From positions 1-64,000 of the forward strand of contig JADNYV010000183.1 of NCBI GenBank assembly GCA_015501055.1: a DNA stretch of 64,000 bases, written 5' to 3'. The first letter of the stretch is position 1. Every line of letters starts with the position of its first letter. Made by a program: the position numbers and the translations under genes. Source of the DNA: Mucidula mucida (Eukaryota; Basidiomycota; Agaricomycetes; Agaricales; Physalacriaceae). This document shows positions 48,357 to 61,324 of the stretch, in pieces. The notes under the pieces are model-generated. The model saw nothing but the letters and a program-made list of their open reading frames with translations. It was not told the origin of the DNA and ran no database searches.

Positions 48357-49939
48357 CTACTGTTTCCAGGGATCAAATAAGATCTTGCCTACTTCTCCCT
48401 TGTCAAATGCACTGTATAGATCTACGGCTTGTTCGAAACCAACGATGCGGTCTACGAGACTTGATTCCCCGCCTACACCTCCAAATACGTCTTGCCGTTT
48501 CACTTTTGTTTTCGGTGTCAACCGGGGTACGGTCAAAAGGAATCAACCTTACCTAGTAAATCGAACGCCATTGGTAACATGGATCGAGCTGGGCAACGGC
48601 CAAAGTCCAAAGAAACGTTCTTGTCGTAAAGATTACCGCCAGTTAATGGAAAAGGCCGTTCGCCATGCACACCAACAGAGGAAATCACACCAAACGGACG
48701 CACAAGGTCGTATGCCAATGCAAGCGCACTGTTGTGACCGACAATCTCTAGAACAGCGTTACAGCCTACTCCAGAAGTCCATTCCTGAACAGTCACTTTG
48801 GCTTCGTCGACGCCTTGGGCAACAAAGGTGCCCAGAGTGTAGTTTTCGGCTCTGTTGACCATCTCGTAAATGGATGTCATCTTTTCTCTCCTCGATTGCA
48901 AGAGATCGATCCCAACAATGCGGTAGCGAAGCTGTTTCTTCGCCAGTTGGTCGAGCAGAGCGATGACTGTACATACGCCGACCGGACCCAGACCAATAAC
49001 AGCAAAGGTCAGGATCGTATCGTCAGATTGGATAGCAGACGAAGGATTCGCCTCAACAAGATGGTCTGGCCAAGGTGTACCCAAAATGGCGGGTAAGAGC
49101 TTTGGGTGATGGAGGGCTTGAACAGCTGCAAAGAGGCCAGTTGGGAGGATATCGCCGAGGAAGAGAAGGGAGCTATCGGTAATGGAAGAAAGGTTCGCAT
49201 ATTTCTCCTCGAGGGCGGGGTCGGACAGATTGAAGAGTGTTCCGCCAGCCATCGGTACACGCACATATTGTGCTTGCGCGCCCTCCAAAGAAGGAGAACC
49301 AAACAGTTTGCTCTGCAAGCAACGGCAAGTGATGCCTAGCCGGCAGAATCTACAGGAGCGCGTCATGTTAGCGAAGTATGAGATGAACATCCAATAGGAC
49401 CTACTGGCATTCGCCACAGTTGATTGTGAATGGCGACACTACCTTGTGACCGACTTTCAGCGTCGAGTATAAGCGAGGACGATCATTCAGGGCATTCTCA
49501 TCAAAGTTGGATCCAAGCTCGACAATTTCTCCGATGAACTCGTGCCCACAGGTATGTCTGCGGGGCGCGCGGGTTAACATAACGGTCCGGCTGGCGGAGT
49601 GAGTGTTCCATCTCACATTTGATCAACTGCTTCATGTCCGCGGTAAACATGTAGGTCACTTCCTGCGTCAAGAATTCAACAAGAGCCATCATTGTCGAGG
49701 AGATGAAGCCTAGTACCGCATAATCCAGCAAACTGCGCTTCGATTCAGCTGATTTAGTTCCCGGATCGAGGGACTTACTTGAACTTTTACGATGGCATCG
49801 TCTGGATCACAGATCCTGAAAAGGCCAGTCAAATGTCAGGTAAGGCTTGATCGTAGACGAAACGTGTTCACTTTGGGGCGGGAATTTGCTCGACACGGAT
49901 GTCGTAGGAGGGTGGGTGAAATCGGATGGCGGTGTGCAT
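48357..49939 (-). CDS. Zinc-type alcohol dehydrogenase family protein (formaldehyde-dehydrogenase-like)
   Basis: The start at 49939 gives MHTAIRFHPPSYDIRVEQIP. Small exons yield DDAIVKVQ, FAGLCGTD-like and DLHVYRGHEAVDQM (zinc Cys and His region), then TCGHEFIGEIVELGSNFD (GHE motif), VVSPFTINCGEC and CRFCRLGITCRC (structural-zinc-like Cys cluster). The NAD domain has AVIGLGPVGVCTVIALL (GxGxxG), RIVGIDLLQSRREK (Asp, NAD preference), GCNAVLEIVGHNSALALAYD and RPFGVISSVGVHGE. The last exon ends FEQAVDLYSAFDKGEVGKIL, stop 48357. The gene is tail to tail with GH43 copy 1 (82 bases between) and shares a 614-base upstream region with GH43 copy 2. Substrate unknown. Confidence 0.85.
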
Positions 49940-50553
49940 GGTGAGGTTGAGAACAGGATTGAAAGTTGAACAAAGTACAAAACGGATTTCGGGTCGGGTT
50001 ATCGGGAACAGAATCCGAGTGCCTTATATCTGCCGGGGCGAACGCGCTGTGGCGGCGAATTATGCACCCGTCGTCTTCCTTCCTTGGTACTTAGAGTAAG
50101 AAATCTCGTCAAAGCGTTGCAATAATATATCGAAAAAAGGCTGGAGTCAGCTGGATGTCGGAAGACCATGTGAGGCCATGTGGCAACAACGGGCCGCCGG
50201 GTAACGAAATAGACTCACATCCTTCTTACAAGAACCCGTTCATTGTCTCTGAGGCTCAGTGAATACTGACCACTTGATTGAGCTTCGCTGCTCTGTATCT
50301 TTCTCTCGTTTCGCGCGACAAGAGATCAGCTCAATATGTACTCAATGAAGAGCGTCTTCTGGGTAACGAATAAGACTGTGCACAACTCACCGTCCCCATG
50401 TCGACGCACGTTTTTCCAGCAATTATCCTGAACATGCCTTCCAGAAATTGATTTGGAGCAAGAAAGGCCGTAAAAGACTTAAGGGTTCTACTTCCGCGTC
50501 GTATAAAGGTCCAGACGAGTGAAACGAGCGGATATCGACTTGCGTTCCTTTAC
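49940..50553. promoter_or_regulatory. Divergent promoter region ADH / GH43 copy 2
   Basis: 614 bases between two start codons pointing away from each other. GTATAAAGGT at 50501-50510 serves the GH43 gene. No TATA was seen for the dehydrogenase. Confidence 0.45.
50502..50508 (+). promoter_or_regulatory. TATA box of GH43 copy 2
   Basis: TATAAAG lies 46-52 bases upstream of the Met at 50554. Confidence 0.6.
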
Positions 50554-52152
50554 ATGGCATTCTCATCGCGCTTTCTTGTCCTAGTGGCTGGCGTAGTCGC
50601 GTCCGTCAACGCGTATGTTGGCCCAGGCGTCGTCACAGGCGACACCGCCGTTCACGATCCTACGATGTGCAAGGACAGTTCCGGGACATACTTTGTATTC
50701 TGTGCGTCCGGAATCGCGCACACTGGTAGCTGCCGGCTAATATGTTGTCGTATTCAGCGACTGCCCCGGGCATCGCTATCCGCACGTCTACGGACCGTAC
50801 GGCATTTTCTTACCTTGGCGAGGTCTTCCCCGATGGTGCGACTTGGACCGATGAATACACTCTGACGAGCAACGGGTACGCATGTTCCTCGCGCTGAATG
50901 GTGATAGCTTATAAGGAGGGTCATATGTAGCAATCTTTGGGCCCCCGAATGCCACTATGATGGCTCGCAGTTTTGGGTACGCGCGTATTCTCCGATCTCA
51001 ATTGGAGAATGATTATCCAATGCTGCACTAGCTCTACTACGCTGCGTCAAGCTTCGGGTCTCAGAACGTTAGTCTCGCGAAAGGATAGTGTGATCAAACA
51101 GCTAAAACTATACATAGTCGGCGATCTTTTTGGCGACCTCATCGACCGGTCAACCAGGTGCGTGACTTTGAACTCGAGGTGGCGCGTCTTTTTCAACGAG
51201 AACTGTGAAGGTGACTGGACCAACAAAGGCCTCGTGACTTCTACGGCTAGCGGTGACAGCTACAACGTAGGTCTTTTCCCCGTTCAAAAATACCTCAAAT
51301 GAATGTTGTTCTTAGGCTATCGACCCCAAGTGAGCGATAACGACCATTCCTCTGTGCACTGCTAACCGTCTGGGGAATCGTCCTAGCTTGATTATTGGTG
51401 CGTCCCAAACTTCAAACTCGCCAGTACATCTGAAAACTAGGCCATTCCATTTTAGATGGCAGCACCTGGTTCCTTAGCCTTGGAAGCTGGTGGACCGGTA
51501 TCAAAGGAACAACGTTTGTTCAACTCTTTTTGCTTTATCGGCATTCGCTGACTGCATTTTCAGAGTCTCCTCGTCCACCGGTTTAGGTGCTGGCTCTATC
51601 ACAAATCTTGCGACACGCACCGAGGCAAGCGGCGCAATCGAAGCTAGCTCGATCTACAAGTATGGGAATTACTACTACCTCTTCACTTCATGGGATGTTT
51701 GCTGCCAAGGAACCTCGTCGACTTACAACATCCGCGTTGGGCGAGCGGATAGTGTTTCTGGGACGTACTATGATGCTGACGGCGTTTCGCTTTTGGAGGG
51801 TGGAGGCACTCTTGTTTTAGAAACTCACGATGCGGTACAGTCTCACCATTTAGTATGTCCTTTTGGGTACTTAAACACAATTAGATCTATGGTCCCGGAG
51901 GGCAGGACATATTTGAAGATGGCGATGGCCCTCTCCTCATATACCGTACGAATTCAGTTTTTATCTGTGGCCTTTGCTGACTGCCTATCACAGATTATTA
52001 TACCTCGGATGGGAGCTTCGTACGTTACTAATTGCGCGTGAAAACTCTATATCTCATTCTGCAAATCCTGACAGCTCGGAATCAACCTTCTTGATTTCTC
52101 TACGGGATGGCCTGTGAGCAACATGAATTGCGTTATCAGAGGTGTTCACTGA
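50554..52152 (+). CDS. GH43 endo-arabinanase-like protein, copy 2
   Basis: MAFSSRFLVLVAGVVASVNA is a signal peptide. The mature chain opens [20 protein letters not shown]. After introns follow [139 protein letters not shown] and a stop at 52152 (or earlier if GTGAGC near 52110 is a donor). HDP carries the general base and IEAS the general acid of GH43 arabinanases. Intron positions equal those of copy 1, so the pair arose by duplication. Secreted, acting on arabinan. Confidence 0.85.
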
Positions 52153-52569
52153 CCTTCCTTCAAGGTTGTGGCTTAATAGGCGGCGATACGTGAACATATG
52201 CTCATTCATATCTATATACCTCTCGAAGAATACTATCATTTCACAGTCCGTGGCGTGGCCTAAATCCCCAAGGAGTGTGAATCTTTCCGAGTCGGGTTAT
52301 GCGCTCATGCGATGTTTGATTTGCACCTCAAAACCAGAACTATATAACCCTCCCAGTCTTGCAATACAATGAAAATCTCTTTCGCCTGACATTCTCGACT
52401 GAGAGGTCTGGATCCAGGGTTTGAAGAACTGGTTCCGTCGAGTCCTGCATCTCGGTCGTTGCCGATAAAAGCCCCTAACTATTATTTTGTGGGCCGACTT
52501 GCTACTCGTCTACTTATACATGTCCTTGGAGTGGTCGCCCCGACCAACCTGCAGTCACCCTCCTCAGAC

Positions 52570-54311
<1,742 letters not shown>

Positions 54312-54584
54312 ACTAGAAAGAAGGACTGCGAAGTTGGGTTTATTATTGGGGAGTAGTTTATGATATGTATTATACTTGTTAGCGGTTCCTAATCAGTGGA
54401 TAATTCAGCACGCAATGAAAGCTTTTCAAAGTTTCTACAGTCTTGATGAGAGAGCTGTATCATACACTGGCAGTGTTAGTTAGACTGTATGATACTGCAT
54501 AGACGAAAGTCCGGAAACTGCCGTTGTCGGTGTTACGGACCGATAGGAAATGCTGATTTCGTCACTTGGCCAACAACCGTCACA

Positions 54585-55653
54585 ATGAGCTTTCAAGATA
54601 TTGAGGCGGGGTACTCGCGCCCCAACAATGCTCCGCCATCATCTGTACCGCGCTCGGGCGAGGATGCCTCTTTCCTATCACTGCAGTCGTCGCTGTCTCT
54701 CCAAGTCTTCAAGATGAATGCCAACGTGCAGGGCATCCTAAAGCTCGTGGATCAGCTCGGGACAACGAAAGACTCTGATACGCTGAGGAAGAGCCTGTGA
54801 GTCGCCTATTCAATACTGCGGTTCTATGCTTATCTGGATGTTAGCCATGACCTGACGGAAACGACAAGAGCAATGGCCAAGCGGGGGTCTGAAGATTTGA
54901 AGAAACTAGCTGCGCAACAATCATCGCTCGTGCGTTCAAATCAATTATACGAGATGCCGAAATGTTCATGCATATCCGTTAGCCCCACCAGCGGACATCC
55001 CTCCAGAAGACATCGCATGATTTCCAAATGTCCCTAGCGGCTTTCCAGCGTGCGCAACAAGTCAGTGCAGAACGCCAACGGAGCGTCGTGGAAGGTGTCA
55101 AACTAGCTGTTGAAGATGAGCACGAGTACGGATACCTTTCGTTATTCCAGCATCGCCATGTTCACGTTCCATAGGCATGACGAGGAACCGCCTAGTTCTC
55201 CGCAACAACGGCAGGCGCAGCTCCTGCAGCAACAGTTATCGCCTCATGAGCTAGCATACCAGGAATCCCTGATTCAGGAGCGTGAACAGGACATTCGTGA
55301 AATCGAAACTGGAATACACGAACTCTCCGAAATATTTAGGGATCTTGGAACATTGGTGGAGCAGCAGGGCGGCATGCTGGGTGCGTCGTGTGATTGATGT
55401 TCTTCGCGCCCTCTAATCGGGCGCCTTGTTTTCTAGACAACATCGAGTCCAACATGTCTTCCATTGCGGTAGACACGTCTCGAGCATCTGAAGAGCTGAC
55501 AACTGCTGCGGAGTATCAAAGACGTGCAGGCAAGAGAGCCGCGTGTCTGATGATCATCCTTGTGATTGTCGTGGCCATCGTCCTTCTTGCTGTAGGCCAA
55601 ATTCCCTGTCTGCGTTGCGCGCGTACTGATCCTTGCTCTAGGTTCTCTCATAG
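54585..55653 (+). CDS. Syntaxin-type SNARE (Pep12/Vam3-like)
   Basis: Exons start at 54585; introns run 54797-54844, from 54930, from 55124, from 55382 and from 55595. The protein begins MSFQDIEAGYSRPNNAPPSS. It has an N-terminal helical domain (FLSLQSSLSLQVFKMNANVQ, TETTRAMAKRGSEDLKKLA, FQMSLAAFQRAQQVSAERQR) and then the Qa-SNARE motif (YQESLIQEREQDIREIETGI through FRDLGTLVEQQGGMLDNIES, with the central Gln). It ends in one membrane anchor (MIILVIVVAIVLLAV) and Leu-Ser. This is the plan of endosomal or vacuolar syntaxins. No frame break. Confidence 0.88.
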
Positions 55654-55852
55654 TTGTGAAATATACCTGCTCCTACTATTATTAGATAACTTCATGATTC
55701 ATGCCGCTATATTTATGTTCATTCAGTGACTGGGACACTTCTCTCTAAAGACTATTTAGATTGTGGGTTGTTCGTAATTTTGTGACCTTCAGCCTGTTCA
55801 TAATATGTGGCAAAGCATTCATGTATTCGGGTTTGAAAACCGCTGGCTGAAA

Positions 55853-55955
55853 CTTGTAATACTAATTCGCATCCAGATACCAGGTCTTGTGCAATGCATC
55901 CAAGTGAGGCGGGATGGTGCCAAAATGCTTTTTTTGTACCGGTATAATGTGCCAC
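55853..55955 (-). repeat. Dispersed repeat, copy B
   Basis: The reverse complement contains GTGGCACATTATACCGGTAC, GCACAAGACCTGG and GCGAATTAGTATTACA in the same order as 46378-46590, within about 100 bases. Confidence 0.4.
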
Positions 55956-57472
55956 TTCAAACCTTCTCCACATAGATGGCCTCGGTACGTCGGACGGTCA
56001 TCTCTGAGCGGTCTATCAGGATGGAATACAGCCGTATCATGCCCGAAGACTCTGGTTTTATTCCTGGAACCGCCCCTTCCCTTGAGCAATGTTCACGGCC
56101 AGAACGGGACTCGCCACATATGTGTGCGCCATCCTGTTGGACATTGGTTGGCTTTGACGTGAGACGCGTCGAGTGCGCCACGTAATGCCAGAAAAATGGC
56201 GTTGGGATTGGAATCGATGAAAATGAAAGATTCGAGAGAGCAGAAGCGAAAGCCGCCGTGAGAAAAGATAACACGTCTGAGATGATGCAGATGTCTCAAA
56301 GTCGATTCACAGTGGCAAAAAGCTGAGTGCATACATGTCACTTGCAGGACAGGTTGTGTTGCCTGCCGTCAACGCGGTGGTCAAGTCCATTCAATTAGAC
56401 TTACAACACCGCGTAACACCCATAAACAGGCCACGTCCTTTGTCCCTTGAGTAAAATAGAGGCTCAATCTGGCTAGGGTTTTTGTCTTGTATTTTTCGCG
56501 ATGAGGAGAGTAGGACTTGCCACACAGGTCACGAGGGAAGAAACTTGAAAGGTCCGAGGCCATATTAAGGACCTAATCTAATCTAATCGAGACTATCGCC
56601 TTACGCCACACTCCGTCCTTACGTTCAGCTGGATGGTCGGACATTGCTGGATTCCTTCATAAGAGTAAAGAGGTTGAAATGGAGCTTCTTATTAAGTGCG
56701 TAAACGGGTTGAATGACTGGTAAGAGAGAAAGCCGTGGTGCATTACGCCACTTGTCGTAAAGCTCGGCGATGGCAAGCATGCCTACAAATATGTGTAAGA
56801 GAGCGATGTAGCTTTGTGCCGTAGGATTGACTGTACCGTATGCTACAAATACACAGGCTTATATACTAAACTACTGTGATACTGGAAGGTTCTATCTGAG
56901 TCAAGGATGTGGGGAGGCGGGGCTCAGTCTTGGGGCGGATCTACGAGCTACGAGCTACGAAGGTGCTCGAACCTTCCAATAGATCTCACAAACCCATCAA
57001 CACCAAGTTTGCGTCCCCGAGTGCATGACGCGTCTATTCGCGTGTACTCTTCGCTGGGATCTCCCAATGCAAGAGGGAACACAAACCGATCACGGTATCG
57101 TCGCCGTTAACCCGACGCGTTCATCGCCGCTTTCACGGCTGACTCATGCTAGTAGAACACAGGATTAGAATCTCTAGTACAATGTAGGTAGTACAAATAT
57201 GAGGTGAATACCCGTGGTAGGGCATCGGTTTGCCCTAACACGAGCCTTCCTAACCGAATAGCGCGATTGCAAGCCGCTTTTCTAATCGGGCCTTAACCGG
57301 GCCCGTTATCTCAACAGTAACACAGAAGCCGTACGCCATGCTCGCGCGACCAGCTGGTACGCCCACCGAATATCCGTGGACTTTGGGGCAAATTTTGGGG
57401 TACTTACACCTGAGCCTTCCAATGATGACTTCCTGAGAGTTTTCTTCTTACTGCGATCCACCAACGTATAGC

Positions 57473-57480
57473 TATATAAA
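57473..57480 (+). promoter_or_regulatory. TATA box of GST gene
   Basis: TATATAAA lies 50 bases upstream of the Met at 57530. Confidence 0.6.
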
Positions 57481-57529
57481 CGCGCACGAATATCGCCTAT
57501 TAAACCACCGTCGCCGTTCTGTTGCAACC

Positions 57530-58340
57530 ATGTCGTCCACGATTACCTTCTACGATAGTCCTGGTTCTCTTCCAGGCAGCCCACCGGGTCCTCACAATTG
57601 GAAGATAAGGTCAGGTTCAATGATAAACAAATTGAAGACAAGAGCTCAAGGCAAATGCAGATACACGTTGAACTTCAAGGGCCTCCCATACACTACGGTT
57701 TGGGTTGAAAAACCCAGACATCAAAAGTCTCTACGGGAAACTTGGAGTTTCCGCAGTTTTCACTAAAGCCGACGGCAGTCCATACTACACACTTCCTCTG
57801 ATTCGCGACACATCCACCGGCGCCATCATCTCCTACTCTCTCGCTATTGCCGACTATCTCGACAAGACCTATCCCAACACACCACAGCTCTTCACTCTCG
57901 GCCCAGATTCTTACACCCTTCTCGCCGCCTTCTCCGATGCCTTCATCTCGAAGCTTGGGCATCTATGGCAGTTCGTTCTCCCCGCGATGCACCGCGCGTT
58001 GAATCCCGCAAGTCAAACTTACTTCGAAACGACCAAGTCGGTGGTGTTGAGAACATCGACCTTGGAAGCTGCGGATCCGAAAGGTGCGAAGCGCGCAGAG
58101 GAGTGGAACAAGGTGAAGGCGGACTTTGACAGAGTCGCAAAGTGGTACTGAGAGGGCCAGAAGTTTGTTGTTGGTGACAAGCTGTCGTGGGCAGACATGG
58201 AGGTCGGTGGGGTCGTGCTTTCGTTGCGCATCATCTTGGGTGCTGAAAGCTCGGAATGGAAGGCGATGACGGCGTGGAATGGGAGACGCTGGGCTCAGCT
58301 GTTGAAGGATTTGGAACCATATGAAGTTGTGAAGGTTTGA
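57530..58340 (+). CDS. Fungal glutathione S-transferase (FuA-like), interrupted by a TGA
   Basis: MSSTITFYDSPGSLPGSPPG joins, across an intron at about 57610-57660, to YTLNFKGLPYTTVWVE. One A seems missing in A5 57708-57712. NPDIKSLYGKLGVSAVFTKA, YTLPLIRDTSTGAIISYSLA and IADYLDKTYPNTPQLF complete the thioredoxin-like half. The helical half reads SDAFISKLGHLWQFVLPAMH, EEWNKVKADFDRVAKWY, then TGA at 58149-58151, and goes on in frame with EGQKFVVGDKLSWADMEVGG to the stop at 58340. The reading resumes in the same frame, so the TGA is a point change, not a shift. The family conjugates glutathione to electrophiles or reduces them in the cytosol. Confidence 0.8.
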
Positions 58341-58854
58341 GTTTTTGATACAGCCTTTTACAATCTTGTACTGAGCGACCTTCTGGGGATCATGCATGAG
58401 ACTTTCTCCCCGATTCTTTCAATGCGAGAATAGCCACCCGTCTTACTCCTTATAACCCGATCCATCTGGTAATTGCAGGCTGGCCGTCGCCAGCAAAGCA
58501 GATCAATATGAGTTTTGCCAGAGAGCCCGTTAAGAGGAGACGACGAGCACAACGTGATCGACTGCACCGACAGCCCGAGCACCTTCAGCCCACATCCGTG
58601 TCACGACGCGACAAATCTCTCTATTTGTCTCGTCTATGGCGCGAAGAAGGTGCTCCGATTCGGTCATGAGCGCAAGCAATGTCCGCGAGGAATGGATATG
58701 CTTCGTGTCTATTTTCCAGGGGGCAAGAAAGTACCAATGTCGTCGCACTAACGAGAGGTATATAGGTACTAAAATTAAAAGGTCCATCCTCTGCCCAAGA
58801 ATGTACGAAATTGTCTAGTATGTCCGTGAAAGGTATCGTAAAGTGTGCCACGAA
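58341..58854. other. Intergenic, convergent 3' ends
   Basis: Between the GST stop and the glycoprotein-gene stop. Nothing recognised. Confidence 0.4.
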
Positions 58855-60262
58855 CTAATGAAGGACAACAATAGCAGCAGCACCGGCGATGAGAGCTACC
58901 AGTGTCACACCATCATGGAAGTAAGACTTTAAGGATAGAGCACCATCACTGTCTGAGCCTCCAGATGATGAAGATCCGCTGGCAGAACCTAGTAGAACCA
59001 ATGAGTATCCTACATGAAGACGAGATAGATGAAAGTGCACGTACCAGTATGCGACGCTGCAGTGCCCACGACACTGACGGAGCCCGCGCTGTTCGTCGCA
59101 AGGGCGATTCCATTGCTGATACTGCCGGTGGTCTTGCAGTTGCTCGAGGTCGGTGTCATCTGCACTGTCGAGGGCGTGACTGTCGTGCCGACAGTGTACG
59201 ACACAGCCGAGCCATCCTGCGTCAACACGCCTGTGAAGAATTGCGCAAAAGTGGAGTAGCCGGTTGAGCTGCCCTCGATGGAGGTGATGTATACACCAGG
59301 AGGATCTTTAATGAGCATGAGCACCGATGATATATAGATCGAAAGACCGGAATACAACATACATGCGACTTCGCCGTCACAGCTCTCAAAGGTCCCGTTG
59401 AAGTCATAGTTTCCGGGCATGACAAAGTTGCAGCCCATCTCGTCGAGCTTGTGTTCGCACATGACGCCCGCGGACCAGGTGTCGTTCGCGTTTGTGCAGA
59501 TACGGAAACAGACCTGGTTGTATGACTGTGGAACGTGTGAATTTGTCGTTCCTAGTCTACGAGGAGACTAGTGGGCTTACGATGAAAGACTAGGAGACAA
59601 GTCAGTAACGCGGTATACTATCACGGAAGAGATACCACATACCATCCACTCCTCGAAGCTCTGGTCTTCTCCAGTGACGGCGTTAGTGGTTACATTACCA
59701 CCAACTGGGTTACCGTCTCCAGTCGCACCGTGCGGGTCGAGCTCACCTCCAAAGTCTTGATCTTGGAGGTTGAGCTTCGTAAAGTCTCCGTAGGCTTTGA
59801 GCTCCACGTAGAAGTCTACATCATCAAATCAGATTCACACATACGCCAAAGTGGAGCCCTTTCCCCAGCGTGAGAATCAGAAAAAACACACATACCCGTC
59901 TTGATGAAGGATGCCCCAGTGACGACGCCGTCTGGGATCACACGGGCGTTGTTCCGCGCTTGCGTGCACCACGCCACTCAAAGGCCTCGATTCGCCGATG
60001 GTAACCCCTGCGTCGGGAGGCGCGAAGATGCACCAGTCCTTGGAGGCTGTGTTAATTCAGTTTTCAACGTAGTAACGCGAGAGGTACGAACATCAACAGA
60101 ATTCAGTGAGATGAGTCTGGCCATGGACGTCTGGTTGACAGCCGTGCCCATGGTCGCTTGCGGTGGGTTGGTAGTACCCATCGTTCCCGTGGCTATTACG
60201 CCGGGAGACTGAGCAGACGCGCCACCAGCGGCGAGGGCGAGCAAGGCCAGTGGGACAGACAT
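58855..60262 (-). CDS. Macrophage-activating-glycoprotein-like GPI-anchored secreted protein
   Basis: The Met at 60262 starts MSVPLALLALAAGGASAQ, a signal peptide. After introns the family blocks appear: DWCIFAPPDAGVTIGE, IPDGVVTGASFIKT, DFYVELKAYGDFTKLNLQDQ, DFGGELDPHGATGDGNPVGG, CFRICTNANDTWSAGVMCEH, LDEMGCNFVMPGNYDFNGTF, ESCDGEVA and PPGVYITS. A Ser/Thr-rich stalk and a C-terminal hydrophobic segment after Ser/Gly residues (SGSSSSGGSDSD, then GVTLVALIAGAAAIVVLH) indicate a GPI signal. It is probably a cell-surface glycoprotein; its role is unknown. TTTATAAA at 60403-60410 may be its TATA box, about 140 bases upstream. Confidence 0.82.
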
Positions 60263-61324
60263 AGAGTGAGTAACGAGTGTAGGGATGGGGTGGTGGGTGG
60301 TGGTGGTTGTAAAGCTGAATGTTGTTGGAGTGAGAAGAGGGCTGTCCAAAATTTAACAAATCGAGCTAGAGAGGTTTTGCTCCAACATTAAGTAAACCCA
60401 GGTTTATAAATAGCACGCCACTTTCATAAACGCGCTGAAACGGGGGTTTCGGAGACCGGGTCGGTTTGACGTGCTCTGATCGTCAAGTGAGTATTCAGTC
60501 ATGTTCTGATAGAGCGCTAATCCGTTTATTGGACGAATTATTGAGAGCATTCTAGCGCTGGCAAGACCTTGAGAAATGTTAACGCGAGTGGATCCTGAGC
60601 TGTGGATTTCGTTGGAGCTCGAATCTGATGGAAATTTCAAAAAATGGTGAGCTCGTACCGACGAGCTGAATTTGGGGTGTGTTGCGATGGCGCTTTCGTT
60701 CTATTTTGGAGTCGTCCCGCCTCTGATGATTTCCGTGTTTCCTCCGCCCGGATGGTGGAGTCATTTGGAGGCGAGCAGTCGCAGTACGTCAGAGTAGAGT
60801 TCAAGGCACACGAAAGTTGAACGAAAGACGTAGAAGCGTGAGAGTCTCGATTCGTCAGCGGCATTTAACGTGCATCACTATTCCTCTCTTCGTCGCCTAG
60901 CGCTCTTTGAGGTGGGATCACCGAAAATGAATGCTCGCATGTATGCAATACTACTTTTTCTTTGATAATCATCCTCTAGCACCATTCAATCAGAATGCAT
61001 ATTCTTTCTACAGAGCAAACTCGGTAACGCCACAAGGCTCGGAATTTCATGACTAGATGGATTGATTCTGAATGTATATGACAGCTTCTTCGGTCGTCTC
61101 GTCCTCTAGTCCCAGCTCGTGCCCTGCCGCGAATGAATGATAACAAGGCAGTCACCCCAAATGTGCATTTTGGTCTACGAGGTCGGAGGTAGCAGCATCC
61201 ATCCCCAAGCGAATTACAGTATCGTAAAATAAGTTATAGTTTTGTCCGTGAGTTATGAATGTGAATGTATGCTTTACTCTTCTGCCACTAAAGGAAGATC
61301 ACGCATGGAACGCATAGAGGACCT
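60263..61324. other. Intergenic, 1 kb, nothing recognised
   Basis: Promoter of the glycoprotein gene and 3' flank of the GT61 gene. No gene, RNA or repeat found. Confidence 0.4.

Larger units (their letters stand above)
55654..57529. other. Intergenic, 1.9 kb, one repeat and nothing else recognised
   Basis: It contains the second copy of the dispersed repeat (55853-55955). Minus-strand frames from 56341 to 55862 are open for 70-100 codons but show no family or splice logic. The right end holds the GST promoter. Confidence 0.4.
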
